Of a stretch of DNA of 19,315 bases, positions 12,868 to 19,315 are shown piece by piece. Position 1 is the stretch's first letter. Each line of letters opens with the position of its first letter. The translations under genes and the position numbers were made by a program. The DNA lies in NCBI GenBank assembly GCA_039184055.1, contig JBCDBH010000075.1:1-19315 (forward strand), written 5' to 3'. Below the pieces are notes generated by a model. It ran no database searches. It was given only the letters and a program-made list of their open reading frames with translations, and was not told the DNA's origin. The stretch is from JBCDBH01 sp039184055. GTDB lineage: Bacteria; Acidobacteriota; Thermoanaerobaculia; Multivoradales; J023.

Positions 12868-15191
12868 CCCTTCTGGTTCTCGGTGGTCTGCTCGTCGCGA
12901 CACCGAGCGTCGGAGCGATTTTCGAGTTTCGTGTCGTTCCCGAGCCGTGGGCGACGACCGAGCCCGTCGGTCACGAGCTGGTGGACGGTGAGGTTCGTCT
13001 TTATCGGCTCGGCGCCTGGGAGCCGGAGCTGACGCTACCGGCGAATGTGCCGGTGGAGGTTCCGGTCGGCGAGTGGGCCTGGGTGGCGACGGCCGATGGC
13101 TATGTGAGCGTCGCCTCGACACCGCTTTTTCTCGAGCCCGGCACGGAGACGCTGGAAAAGCGAATGGTGCTGCCGGTGGTACCGGCGTGCACGGTCCAGC
13201 TCGCGGGGGGACGAGAAGGCTGGCGTGGGATCGACCGGGTGGACGTGGTGTCGCTCGCGCACGGCGCATCGTTTCCCCACGATCCAGGTGCTCCGAGGAC
13301 GCTCCGCGTTCCGGCGGGCGAGTACGTCGCCTACACGGTGGCGCGAGGCGCGATCGACGGTTTCGTCGGCCCGTTGCTATGTCGAGCCGGTGAGGTGGAG
13401 ACGTTGCCACGACCGGGGCCGCCGCCCGCGGGAAGTCAATCGTTCATGATCCACGCCATGCTCGGCGAGGGTGTGGAGACGTTGCCGCCGGTGGAGGCCG
13501 CTCTTTCGCCGACGTCGGGGGAGCGGGTCGCCGCCGTTTTTCCGACGGCCGTCGCCACGAGCACGAGCCGGCGGACTTTTTTCTTCCTGGACGTATCGAG
13601 CGAGCGAAATTGGCTCCTCCGGACGTCACACGAGGCGCTACGCACGGTCGAGCTCTACGTGAAGGCCGAGGACCGAGGCATGCGTGATCTCGGCGTGCTG
13701 CGACTCAAGCCGCGCCGGTCGATCGCGTTGACTGTCGACTACCAACCTATCCGATCGCACGATTCAGCGCGGCTCGTGCTCTATGCATGCCCGGAGCGCA
13801 AACGCGAGACACCTCAGGCGGATCTTCGCGGCTGTGAGGAGGTCCGCGACCTCGATTTGGTGGAGGGGGTGGCGCGGTATGAGCTTGCCGAGCTCGACGA
13901 CGGTGCGTATCAGCTGCTTGCCGAGATCGGCGATGAGATCGTGCCGCATCTCGGTCATGACGTGCGACCGTTTCTCGATCCCGCGCATGACGAGACGCCG
14001 CTCTATCCGGACCGTATTGCGCTCGTCGAGCAGCACGTGTGGGGGCACCTGCTCGAGGACGGTGAGCCGATGATGGGCGAGGTGCGCTTGGAGTATGGGG
14101 ACCGGCGAATCCGGGTATTTCCGACCGACGAGCTGCTCGAATATCATCTTTATTATTTCGGCTCGCGGCCGAGCGAGATCGATCTGGCCAACTTTCCTCA
14201 GCTCGCCGCCGACGATCTCGGGCTCTTCACGCGGCCATCGATCTGGGCGTGCTCGGAGCAGGCGTGCCGAATGTTTCACGTGTTTTCGACGCTGGTCGGC
14301 TCGGGCCGGCTCGACATCGATCTCGGTGTGCCCACCGAGGTGAGCGTGGTGGTTCTCGACGCCGCGAGTCGCGAGCCGCTCGAAGGCGCCTGGGTGCACG
14401 CCGAGCACCGGCCGCCGGAGCTTCATTTCATCGACGGCGAGCGGCTCACCGAGACCGCGCTCTCCGGTCTCGAAGCGGTCGCGGGTCGCAGCGATGCCGA
14501 CGGGCGGGTGAGCTTGCGCGCCTTGCCCGCTGATCGCCCGGTCGGTCTGTCGGCGGCCAAACCCGGATGGCGGAGCGCATCGCTCGAGGTCGAGCTGATT
14601 CCGCGTGAGCGTCAGCGGGTGGAGCTTCTTCTCGAGCCCGACGCGGGCGGCGATACGCGACTCGTGGCGCCATCGGGTGAGCCGCTGAGCGGTGCGTTTC
14701 TGCTCGCCAAACGTAACGGCGCGAGTGATTATCATTGCGCGACGACCTCGAACAGCGGTGGCTGGGTCGAGCTGAAGGCCGAATGTCGTGACGTCGAGCG
14801 CTTTGTCCTGCTCCATGCCGAGGCGGCGCTCGCGGTGCTCGACGGTCACGACCTCCAGGGGCTCGGTACCGATCTCGAGGTCGTGGCCAGACCGGAGCGT
14901 CCCGTCGTGGCGCGGGCGGTCGACGATGAACGGATCGCCGTCGCTGGCGCGGCTTTCGAGATCCACTTCGACGATACGTCGCTCAGCTCCCAAGACGTGC
15001 TCGCCGGCGCGGCCTTTTCCCGCCACCTGGCCATGGCGTACCGGACCGATGAGCTCGGGGAGCTGGTGATTCCAGGCTTGAGCATGGAAGCCGGCGCGCG
15101 CGTTGTCTTCGTGCACGACGATCTGCGTGGTGAAGCGGTGATCGACCGTGAAGCGCTCGGTCGGACCGTCGTCATCTCGATCGTCGAGTGA
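12840..15191 (+). CDS. Large secreted protein with carboxypeptidase-regulatory-like domain
   Basis: This 783-residue protein starts MRVRSATRLTLLVLGG and has a clear Sec signal peptide, with predicted cleavage after VGA at about residue 26. The remainder reads as successive beta-sandwich-like segments with few cysteines. Residues 500-600 (EVSVVVLDAASREPLEGAWV, then SDADGRVSLRALPADRPVGL) fit a carboxypeptidase D regulatory-like (Ig-like) domain. A second similar stretch follows near 620-650 (RLVAPSGEPLSGAFLLA). No enzyme motif, lipobox, membrane anchor or sorting tail was seen, so it is likely periplasmic or released. Its ATG lies inside the end of the cysteine-rich gene (28-nt overlap, different frame) with only a weak ribosome binding site, which suggests coupling. 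Function unknown. Confidence 0.85.
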   Translation: MRVRSATRLTLLVLGGLLVATPSVGAIFEFRVVPEPWATTEPVGHELVDGEVRLYRLGAWEPELTLPANVPVEVPVGEWAWVATADGYVSVASTPLFLEPGTETLEKRMVLPVVPACTVQLAGGREGWRGIDRVDVVSLAHGASFPHDPGAPRTLRVPAGEYVAYTVARGAIDGFVGPLLCRAGEVETLPRPGPPPAGSQSFMIHAMLGEGVETLPPVEAALSPTSGERVAAVFPTAVATSTSRRTFFFLDVSSERNWLLRTSHEALRTVELYVKAEDRGMRDLGVLRLKPRRSIALTVDYQPIRSHDSARLVLYACPERKRETPQADLRGCEEVRDLDLVEGVARYELAELDDGAYQLLAEIGDEIVPHLGHDVRPFLDPAHDETPLYPDRIALVEQHVWGHLLEDGEPMMGEVRLEYGDRRIRVFPTDELLEYHLYYFGSRPSEIDLANFPQLAADDLGLFTRPSIWACSEQACRMFHVFSTLVGSGRLDIDLGVPTEVSVVVLDAASREPLEGAWVHAEHRPPELHFIDGERLTETALSGLEAVAGRSDADGRVSLRALPADRPVGLSAAKPGWRSASLEVELIPRERQRVELLLEPDAGGDTRLVAPSGEPLSGAFLLAKRNGASDYHCATTSNSGGWVELKAECRDVERFVLLHAEAALAVLDGHDLQGLGTDLEVVARPERPVVARAVDDERIAVAGAAFEIHFDDTSLSSQDVLAGAAFSRHLAMAYRTDELGELVIPGLSMEAGARVVFVHDDLRGEAVIDREALGRTVVISIVE

Positions 15192-15335
15192 GTATGGTCG
15201 TGAAAATGTAAGAGTCGGTCCTCAGCTTCGTTATAGTTCAGCCCAGGTTTCACTCATCGTGATGGCGCCGCGATCCTGTTGAAAAATATGGCTTTGCGGT
15301 GGAACAAGAAGACGAAACGAGACGTAGGCTTGGGT

Positions 15336-16340
15336 ATGACGAATCAAGTGGATGCATCGCCGGTCATCGAGGTCGAACAGCTCACCGTCCGTTTCGGACG
15401 CACGGTGGCGCTCGATGACGTGACCGGTCGTTTTTCGGGACGCAGCATCGGCTTGCTCGGCCCCAATGGCGCGGGCAAGACGACGCTGATCCATACGCTG
15501 CTCGGGTTTTATCAGCCGACCGTCGGCTCGGCGCGGATCTTCGGTCACGACATGCGCCGCGCCAACAAAGAGGCGCGGTCGTTGGTCGGATATATGCCCG
15601 AGCGGGACAGTTTCATCGCCGGGATGAGCGCGGTGCGCTACGTCACGCTGATGGCCGAGCTCGCCGGGTTGCCCGGGCAAACCGCCCTCGAACGCGCTCA
15701 TGAAGCGCTTTATTTCGTCGGTTTGGGTGAGTCGCGATACCGACCGCTCGAAACCTACTCGTTGGGTATGAAGCAACGCGCCAAGCTGGCCCAGGCGCTG
15801 GTCCACGGGCCGCGTTTGCTCTTTCTCGACGAGCCCACCAACGGTCTCGATCCACCGGCGCGGGAGCGCATGATCCGGTTGATCAAGGACATCGTCGACA
15901 CCGGCGAAGTGCACGTGCTCTTGTCGTCGCATCTTTTGCGTGACGTCGAGGAGTGCTGTGAAGAGGTGTTGATTCTCAAGGACGGGCGGATCGCGCGGTA
16001 TTGCAACCTCGAGGCCGAACGTCGGGCGAATCGCAAATTCCTCGAGCTCGAGCTCACCGGTGATGTCGACGCCTATGTCGAAGCGGTGCGCGGGCTCGGC
16101 TGTGAGGCGGCGCGTCAGGGTCGGCGGAGTCTCAAAGTGGTGCTCGGCCCCGAGCTCGAGATCCGCGCTCTCTTCGAGCTCGCCGATCGCCACGGCGTGC
16201 AGATCCGTCACCTCGATTACAAGAAAGACTCGTTGCAGGACATTTTCCTCAAGGCGATGGATCTCGATCCCTCCACTCCGGTGGCGGCGGGTTTGATCAA
16301 CGCCGATGGCACGACAGGAGGCGCCGATGGCCGTCTTTGA
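15336..16340 (+). CDS. ABC transporter ATP-binding protein (first of two)
   Basis: This 334-residue ATPase of the ABC-2 exporter type has Walker A GPNGAGKT (42-49), GYMPE where the Q-loop normally has Gln, the signature SLGMK (142-146), Walker B LLFLDE (161-166) and switch His in SSHL (H199). The C-terminal 100 or so residues form the extra domain often found in such exporters. The ATG at 15336 (MTNQVDASPVIEVEQL) was chosen because the ABC domain begins right after it. An ATG at 15288 and a TTG at 15279 are in frame, but neither has a ribosome binding site. TATAGT at 15232-15237 is a possible -10. The end overlaps the following permease by 14 nt. It likely powers that permease; the substrate is unknown. 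Confidence 0.92.
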   Translation: MTNQVDASPVIEVEQLTVRFGRTVALDDVTGRFSGRSIGLLGPNGAGKTTLIHTLLGFYQPTVGSARIFGHDMRRANKEARSLVGYMPERDSFIAGMSAVRYVTLMAELAGLPGQTALERAHEALYFVGLGESRYRPLETYSLGMKQRAKLAQALVHGPRLLFLDEPTNGLDPPARERMIRLIKDIVDTGEVHVLLSSHLLRDVEECCEEVLILKDGRIARYCNLEAERRANRKFLELELTGDVDAYVEAVRGLGCEAARQGRRSLKVVLGPELEIRALFELADRHGVQIRHLDYKKDSLQDIFLKAMDLDPSTPVAAGLINADGTTGGADGRL

Positions 16341-17187
16341 ACGTACCTACCGTCGCTATACCGGTGATCGCACGGCGCTCGAAAGCCGCCCGTTCGTGCT
16401 CACCCGCTATGCCTTCAAAGACGTCTTCCGCTCGCGTTTCGTGGTCGCCGTCTTCGCGTTGTCGTTTCTCGTGCCGCTGATCGGCGCGGTGCTGATCTAC
16501 GCCTTCAACAACATGGGCGCGCTCGCCGAGATGGGTTTCGAGCTTCCCGAGATGCTCGAGGCCAACGCCACCTTCTTCGAGGCCATCGTCGGCTGGCAGG
16601 GACGGTTCGCCTTCTTGTTGGCGTTGATCATCGGTCCGGGCTTGGTGTCGCGTGATTTGGTCAACAACGCTCTTCCGCTCTACCTGGCGCGACCGCTCGA
16701 TCGAGTCGGCTATGTGGTCGGCAAGATGGCGGTGTTGGGGATCCTCCTGTCGGTGACTACCTGGATTCCGGCGCTCTTTCTCTTCATCATGCAGTCGAGC
16801 TACGCCGGTGTGGGCTGGGCGGTCGAGAACATCCGAATCGCCGGTGCGATGGTCGGTGGCGCGGTGTTGTGGATCGTGCTGCTCTCGCTCCTGGCGCTCG
16901 CCATGTCGGCGTGGGTCAAGTGGCGCACGGTGGGTGCGTTCTTGATGTTCATGATCTTCGCCGCCGGTGGGCTCTTCGCCCTGATGGCCAACGGGCTGTT
17001 CAGCAGCACCTGGGGCTATGTGATGGACCTGGGGCAGCTGATGAAGATCGTCTTCGCTGGCTTGCTCGGCACCCCGGCGCCCGATGGGCCGCCGATGCTG
17101 GTGGCGATGATCACCCTGACCGCATTCATGGCGGTGTGTGTCTTTCTACTCGATCGCAAGATCCGAGCCTACGAGGTGGTGGGATGA
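16327..17187 (+). CDS. ABC-2-type transporter permease (first)
   Basis: This 286-residue integral membrane protein starts MAVFERTYRRYTGDRT. A soluble amphipathic N-terminus is followed by about six hydrophobic segments: near 39-60 (VVAVFALSFLVPLIGAVLIY), 94-110, 128-152, 168-190, 198-215 and 258-280. The cytoplasmic-loop motif GPGLVSRDLVNNALPLYLAR is typical of ABC-2 permeases. AGGAGG at 16316-16321 lies 5 nt before the ATG. The start is inside the end of the ATPase gene, and the stop overlaps the next ATPase ATG (ATGA). It forms the channel part of an exporter; the substrate is unknown. Confidence 0.88.
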   Translation: MAVFERTYRRYTGDRTALESRPFVLTRYAFKDVFRSRFVVAVFALSFLVPLIGAVLIYAFNNMGALAEMGFELPEMLEANATFFEAIVGWQGRFAFLLALIIGPGLVSRDLVNNALPLYLARPLDRVGYVVGKMAVLGILLSVTTWIPALFLFIMQSSYAGVGWAVENIRIAGAMVGGAVLWIVLLSLLALAMSAWVKWRTVGAFLMFMIFAAGGLFALMANGLFSSTWGYVMDLGQLMKIVFAGLLGTPAPDGPPMLVAMITLTAFMAVCVFLLDRKIRAYEVVG

Positions 17188-18233
17188 CCGAGCACGCAAC
17201 CTTCGAAAACGTGCAGCCGCGTGGGCTGAGCGCGCATGTCGGTGAGACGGCGAGTCGTGTCGACGGCCAGGTCGTCGAGGCGCACGGTGTCACCACCGAG
17301 ACGGTGGTCTTCGACAACGTGTCGAAGTTCTACGGTGAGGTGCTCGGCGTCAACCGGGTCAGTCTGACCTTGGCGCCCGGGATCGTCGGTCTGGTGGGCC
17401 CCAATGGCGCCGGCAAGACGACCTTGATGAATCTCATGACCGGTCTGCTGCGGCCGACGCGGGGTGAGATTCGAGTGCTGGGGATTCCGACCACCGATCC
17501 GGTCGCCCTGTGTCGTCAGATCGGCTATTGCTCGCAGTGGGACGCCTTCCCGCGTGGCATGTCCGGCTACAAGTTCGTTCGTGGGTATCTGCGGGTCCAT
17601 GGCTACGCCGAGCCCGAGGCCGAGGCGTTGGCGCATCAGGCGATCGCGCGGGTCGGTCTCACCGACGCGGCGCATCGTCGGATCGGTGGCTACAGCAAAG
17701 GCATGCGGCAACGCATCAAGCTGGCCCAGGCGATCGCTCACGATCCACGGGTGCTGGTGCTTGACGAGCCGCTCAACGGTCTCGACCCGATGGCGCGCGC
17801 CGAGGTCATCGAGATCTTCCAATCGCTCGCCTCGACCGGGCGTCACGTCATCATCTCGAGCCACATCCTGCACGAGGTCGACATGATCGCCGATCAGGTG
17901 GTCTTGCTCACCGCTGGCTATGTGATCGCCGAGGGTGAGGTCGGTGGCGTGCGCAGCGAGATGGCCGAGCGGCCGATCCAGGTGCTGGTGCGGACCAGCG
18001 ACGCGCCGAAGCTGGCGTCCAAGCTCTTCGAGCACGATCACGTCACCGAAGTCAGCCTGCACGACGATCGTCTCGGGCTCGAGGCACGCACGCGTGACGC
18101 CGAGAGCTTCTACCTGGCGCTCAATCGCTTCGTCGTCGAGCTCGGTCTCGAAATTGAAACCGTCACCGTTGCCGACGCCGACGTGCGCGCGGTATATCAG
18201 TACCTGATCGGCAGTGAAGGAGAGGGACCGTGA
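17184..18233 (+). CDS. ABC transporter ATP-binding protein (second of two)
   Basis: This 349-residue ATPase has an unusual N-terminal extension of about 40 residues (MTEHATFENVQPRGLSAHVG...) before the ABC domain. It has Walker A GPNGAGKT (72-79), Q-loop Q118 (GYCSQWD), signature SKGMR (171-175), Walker B VLVLDE (190-195) and H227 in SSHIL. It differs from the first ATPase by having a normal Q-loop Gln. The ATG overlaps the previous stop, and its own stop overlaps the GTG of the next permease, so the whole cluster is one coupled operon. Confidence 0.93.
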   Translation: MTEHATFENVQPRGLSAHVGETASRVDGQVVEAHGVTTETVVFDNVSKFYGEVLGVNRVSLTLAPGIVGLVGPNGAGKTTLMNLMTGLLRPTRGEIRVLGIPTTDPVALCRQIGYCSQWDAFPRGMSGYKFVRGYLRVHGYAEPEAEALAHQAIARVGLTDAAHRRIGGYSKGMRQRIKLAQAIAHDPRVLVLDEPLNGLDPMARAEVIEIFQSLASTGRHVIISSHILHEVDMIADQVVLLTAGYVIAEGEVGGVRSEMAERPIQVLVRTSDAPKLASKLFEHDHVTEVSLHDDRLGLEARTRDAESFYLALNRFVVELGLEIETVTVADADVRAVYQYLIGSEGEGP

Positions 18234-19099
18234 CCACCACCACCTACGATTCCAGCTCGACGAGCGCGCCGAAGTCGTCGTTGAACGGTGGCCGTATCGC
18301 GACGCGGCAATTGCTCGGCATCCTGCGTCTCGAAGTCGGTAAGAACCTCTTCTCGCCACGAGCCATCGCGGTGTACGTGTTGGCGCTGGTCCCGGTCTTG
18401 CTGACCCTGGTGTTCGCGATCTTCAGCGACGTCGACGACCTCGCGCCCGGTCCGGTCGAGATGATCGGTGCCTTCGGCGCGCTCTTTCCGCTCTACGTGC
18501 GCGTATCGATCTTCCTCGGCACGCTCTTCCTGTTCATGAACCTCTTCCGTGCCGAGGTGCTCGAACGCACCTTGCACTACTACTTCCTGGCGCCCGTGCG
18601 TCGCGAGGTCTTGGTGCTGGGCAAATACCTCTCGGCCTTGATCGCCGCGTCGGCGGTCTTCGCCTTCGGCACCGCCGCCATCTTCCTGTTCATGATCGCG
18701 CCGTATGGGTTCTCGGCGCTGGGTGAGTACATCTTCGGTGGACCCGGTCTGCGCAACTTGATGGGCTACATCGGTGTCGCCATTCTCGGCTGCGCCGGCT
18801 ACGGCTCGATCTTCTTGCTCATCGGTCAGTTCTTCCGCAACCCGGTGATCCCGGCGATCGCCCTGTGGGGCTGGGAGCTCGTCAACTTCGTGCTCCCGCC
18901 GATGCTCAAGAAGATCAGCGTCGTCCACTATCTGCAATCGCTCTATCCGGTGCCGGTAACCGAAGGGCCCTTGGCGGTGATCGCCAACCCGACGCCGTGG
19001 TGGATTTCGTTGCCAGGGCTGATCTTGCTGACGATCGTCGTGATCGGGATCGCGACCTGGCGGGCCGGGCGGATGGAGATTCACTACGGGGACGATTGA
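18230..19099 (+). CDS. ABC-2-type transporter permease (second)
   Basis: This 289-residue membrane protein starts at GTG (18230) with GGAGAGGG directly upstream and a 4-nt overlap with the ATPase. After a Ser/Thr-rich cytoplasmic N-terminus come about six hydrophobic segments, including AIAVYVLALVPVLLTLVFAI, VSIFLGTLFLFMNLF, SALIAASAVFAFGTAAIFLF, YIGVAILGCAGYGSIFLLIG and LPGLILLTIVVIGIA. The loop motif FRAEVLERTLHYYFLAPVRR matches ABC-2 permeases. It has little visible similarity to the first permease, so the cluster is either two exporters or one heteromeric one. Substrate unknown. Confidence 0.88.
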   Translation: MTTTTYDSSSTSAPKSSLNGGRIATRQLLGILRLEVGKNLFSPRAIAVYVLALVPVLLTLVFAIFSDVDDLAPGPVEMIGAFGALFPLYVRVSIFLGTLFLFMNLFRAEVLERTLHYYFLAPVRREVLVLGKYLSALIAASAVFAFGTAAIFLFMIAPYGFSALGEYIFGGPGLRNLMGYIGVAILGCAGYGSIFLLIGQFFRNPVIPAIALWGWELVNFVLPPMLKKISVVHYLQSLYPVPVTEGPLAVIANPTPWWISLPGLILLTIVVIGIATWRAGRMEIHYGDD

Positions 19100-19125
19100 A
19101 TGAGCGCGGCGTCGCGATCATGTGT

Positions 19126-19142
19126 CCGGTACCGTGTACCGG
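19126..19142. repeat. Inverted repeat CCGGTAC-CGT-GTACCGG
   Basis: A perfect 7-bp inverted repeat with a 3-nt loop sits 26 nt after the last ABC gene. It lacks a T-tract on either strand, so it is not a standard intrinsic terminator. It could be an operator for the next gene or a simple mRNA-end hairpin. Confidence 0.5.
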
Positions 19143-19145
19143 TCG

Positions 19146-19183
19146 ATCATGGCACTGTAAATCATGGCACTGTAAATCACGGC
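19146..19183. repeat. 15-bp direct repeat, two copies and a partial
   Basis: ATCATGGCACTGTAA occurs exactly twice in tandem (19146-19160, 19161-19175), followed by the partial ATCACGGC. The flanking CGATCATG at 19115-19122 adds another fragment. It lies 39-76 nt upstream of the next start codon, in the promoter region of that gene. Confidence 0.75.
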
Positions 19184-19221
19184 GCCGCTCGATTCACACC
19201 CGCCTGTTGGATGGGAGATCG

Positions 19222-19315
19222 ATGAAACGAGTCGTGTTTGTGGGTGGGTTGTTCGTCGCCGGCGCGATAGTCGAGGCCCAGGGGTCGCCCCCCAGCTGGG
19301 TGACCCAAGGGCCCA
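19222..19315 (+). CDS. Start of a secreted protein, partial (BNR/YCF48-like?)
   Basis: ATG at 19222 opens a frame to the window edge (31 residues). GGGAG at 19213-19217 is a short Shine-Dalgarno. The visible part is a signal peptide (MKRVVFVGGLFVAGAIVEA) followed by QGSPPSWVTQGP. A mature N-terminus of the form W-x-x-x-G-P is common at the start of BNR/YCF48-type beta-propeller proteins in Acidobacteriota. That assignment is a guess from 31 residues. Confidence 0.5.
   Translation, partial: MKRVVFVGGLFVAGAIVEAQGSPPSWVTQGP

Noticed and set aside
16869..17183. 105-codon upstream extension of the second ATPase
   Set aside because: It lies entirely inside the first permease gene in another frame; the ATGA overlap at 17184 gives a natural start.
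1..19315. CRISPR array, transposon ends, tRNA or rRNA genes
   Set aside because: The tandem arrays lack repeat-spacer alternation, no transposase or terminal inverted repeats were found, and no cloverleaf or rRNA signature was recognised by eye.

Overview
This is 19.3 kb of a GC-rich bacterial chromosome. No rRNA, tRNA, transposase, phage gene or CRISPR array was seen. The likely source is a member of the Acidobacteriota, perhaps Thermoanaerobaculia-like. Four things suggest this: a lipoprotein sulfatase-like hydrolase with a T-x-P-S-H active-site motif ending in LEALGY, ECF sigma genes overlapping very large single-pass membrane partners, TonB-receptor plug-like phrases of a type common in acidobacterial receptors, and a final gene opening with WVTQGP. 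This assignment is from memory of protein families, not from a search.

Layout. (1) 1-1690: a partial Uma2-like gene on the minus strand diverges from a helical protein of unknown function (466-1185). The 3' end of the second gene runs into two tandem arrays of 41-42 bp units, then an AT-rich stretch and a nested hairpin terminator that faces the next leftward operon. (2) 8791 to 1692, minus strand: glucokinase, sulfatase-like lipoprotein, metallo-beta-lactamase-fold hydrolase, an 86-residue unknown protein, an ECF sigma factor, and a VWA/YfbK-type membrane protein. glk/sulfatase and sigma/VWA overlap by 4 nt. (3) 8934-12223, plus strand, divergent from glk: a second ECF sigma factor overlapping a FecR-domain protein with a duplicated C-terminal domain, closed by a strong terminator. 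(4) 12490-15191: a promoter/operator candidate, a small secreted six-cysteine protein, and an overlapping 783-residue secreted protein. (5) 15336-19099: four overlapping genes for two ABC-2-type transporters (ATPase, permease, ATPase, permease). (6) From 19222: the start of a secreted protein that runs off the window.

How it fits together. The two sigma modules share a design: a small ECF sigma factor is translationally coupled to a single-pass membrane protein with a short cytoplasmic N-terminus and a very large extracytoplasmic part. In one, the outside part is a VWA domain preceded by two phrases resembling a TonB-dependent receptor plug. In the other it is a FecR domain followed by two copies of a DUF3352-like unit. 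Both look like membrane-to-transcription signalling in which the anti-sigma-like partner is also the sensor. The most novel items are the plug/VWA chimera, the ligand-less zinc-finger-like segment of the FecR protein, the cysteine-rich peptide coupled to the 783-residue protein, and the 41/42-bp arrays that run through a stop codon. No classical defence, mobile or biosynthetic island was seen.
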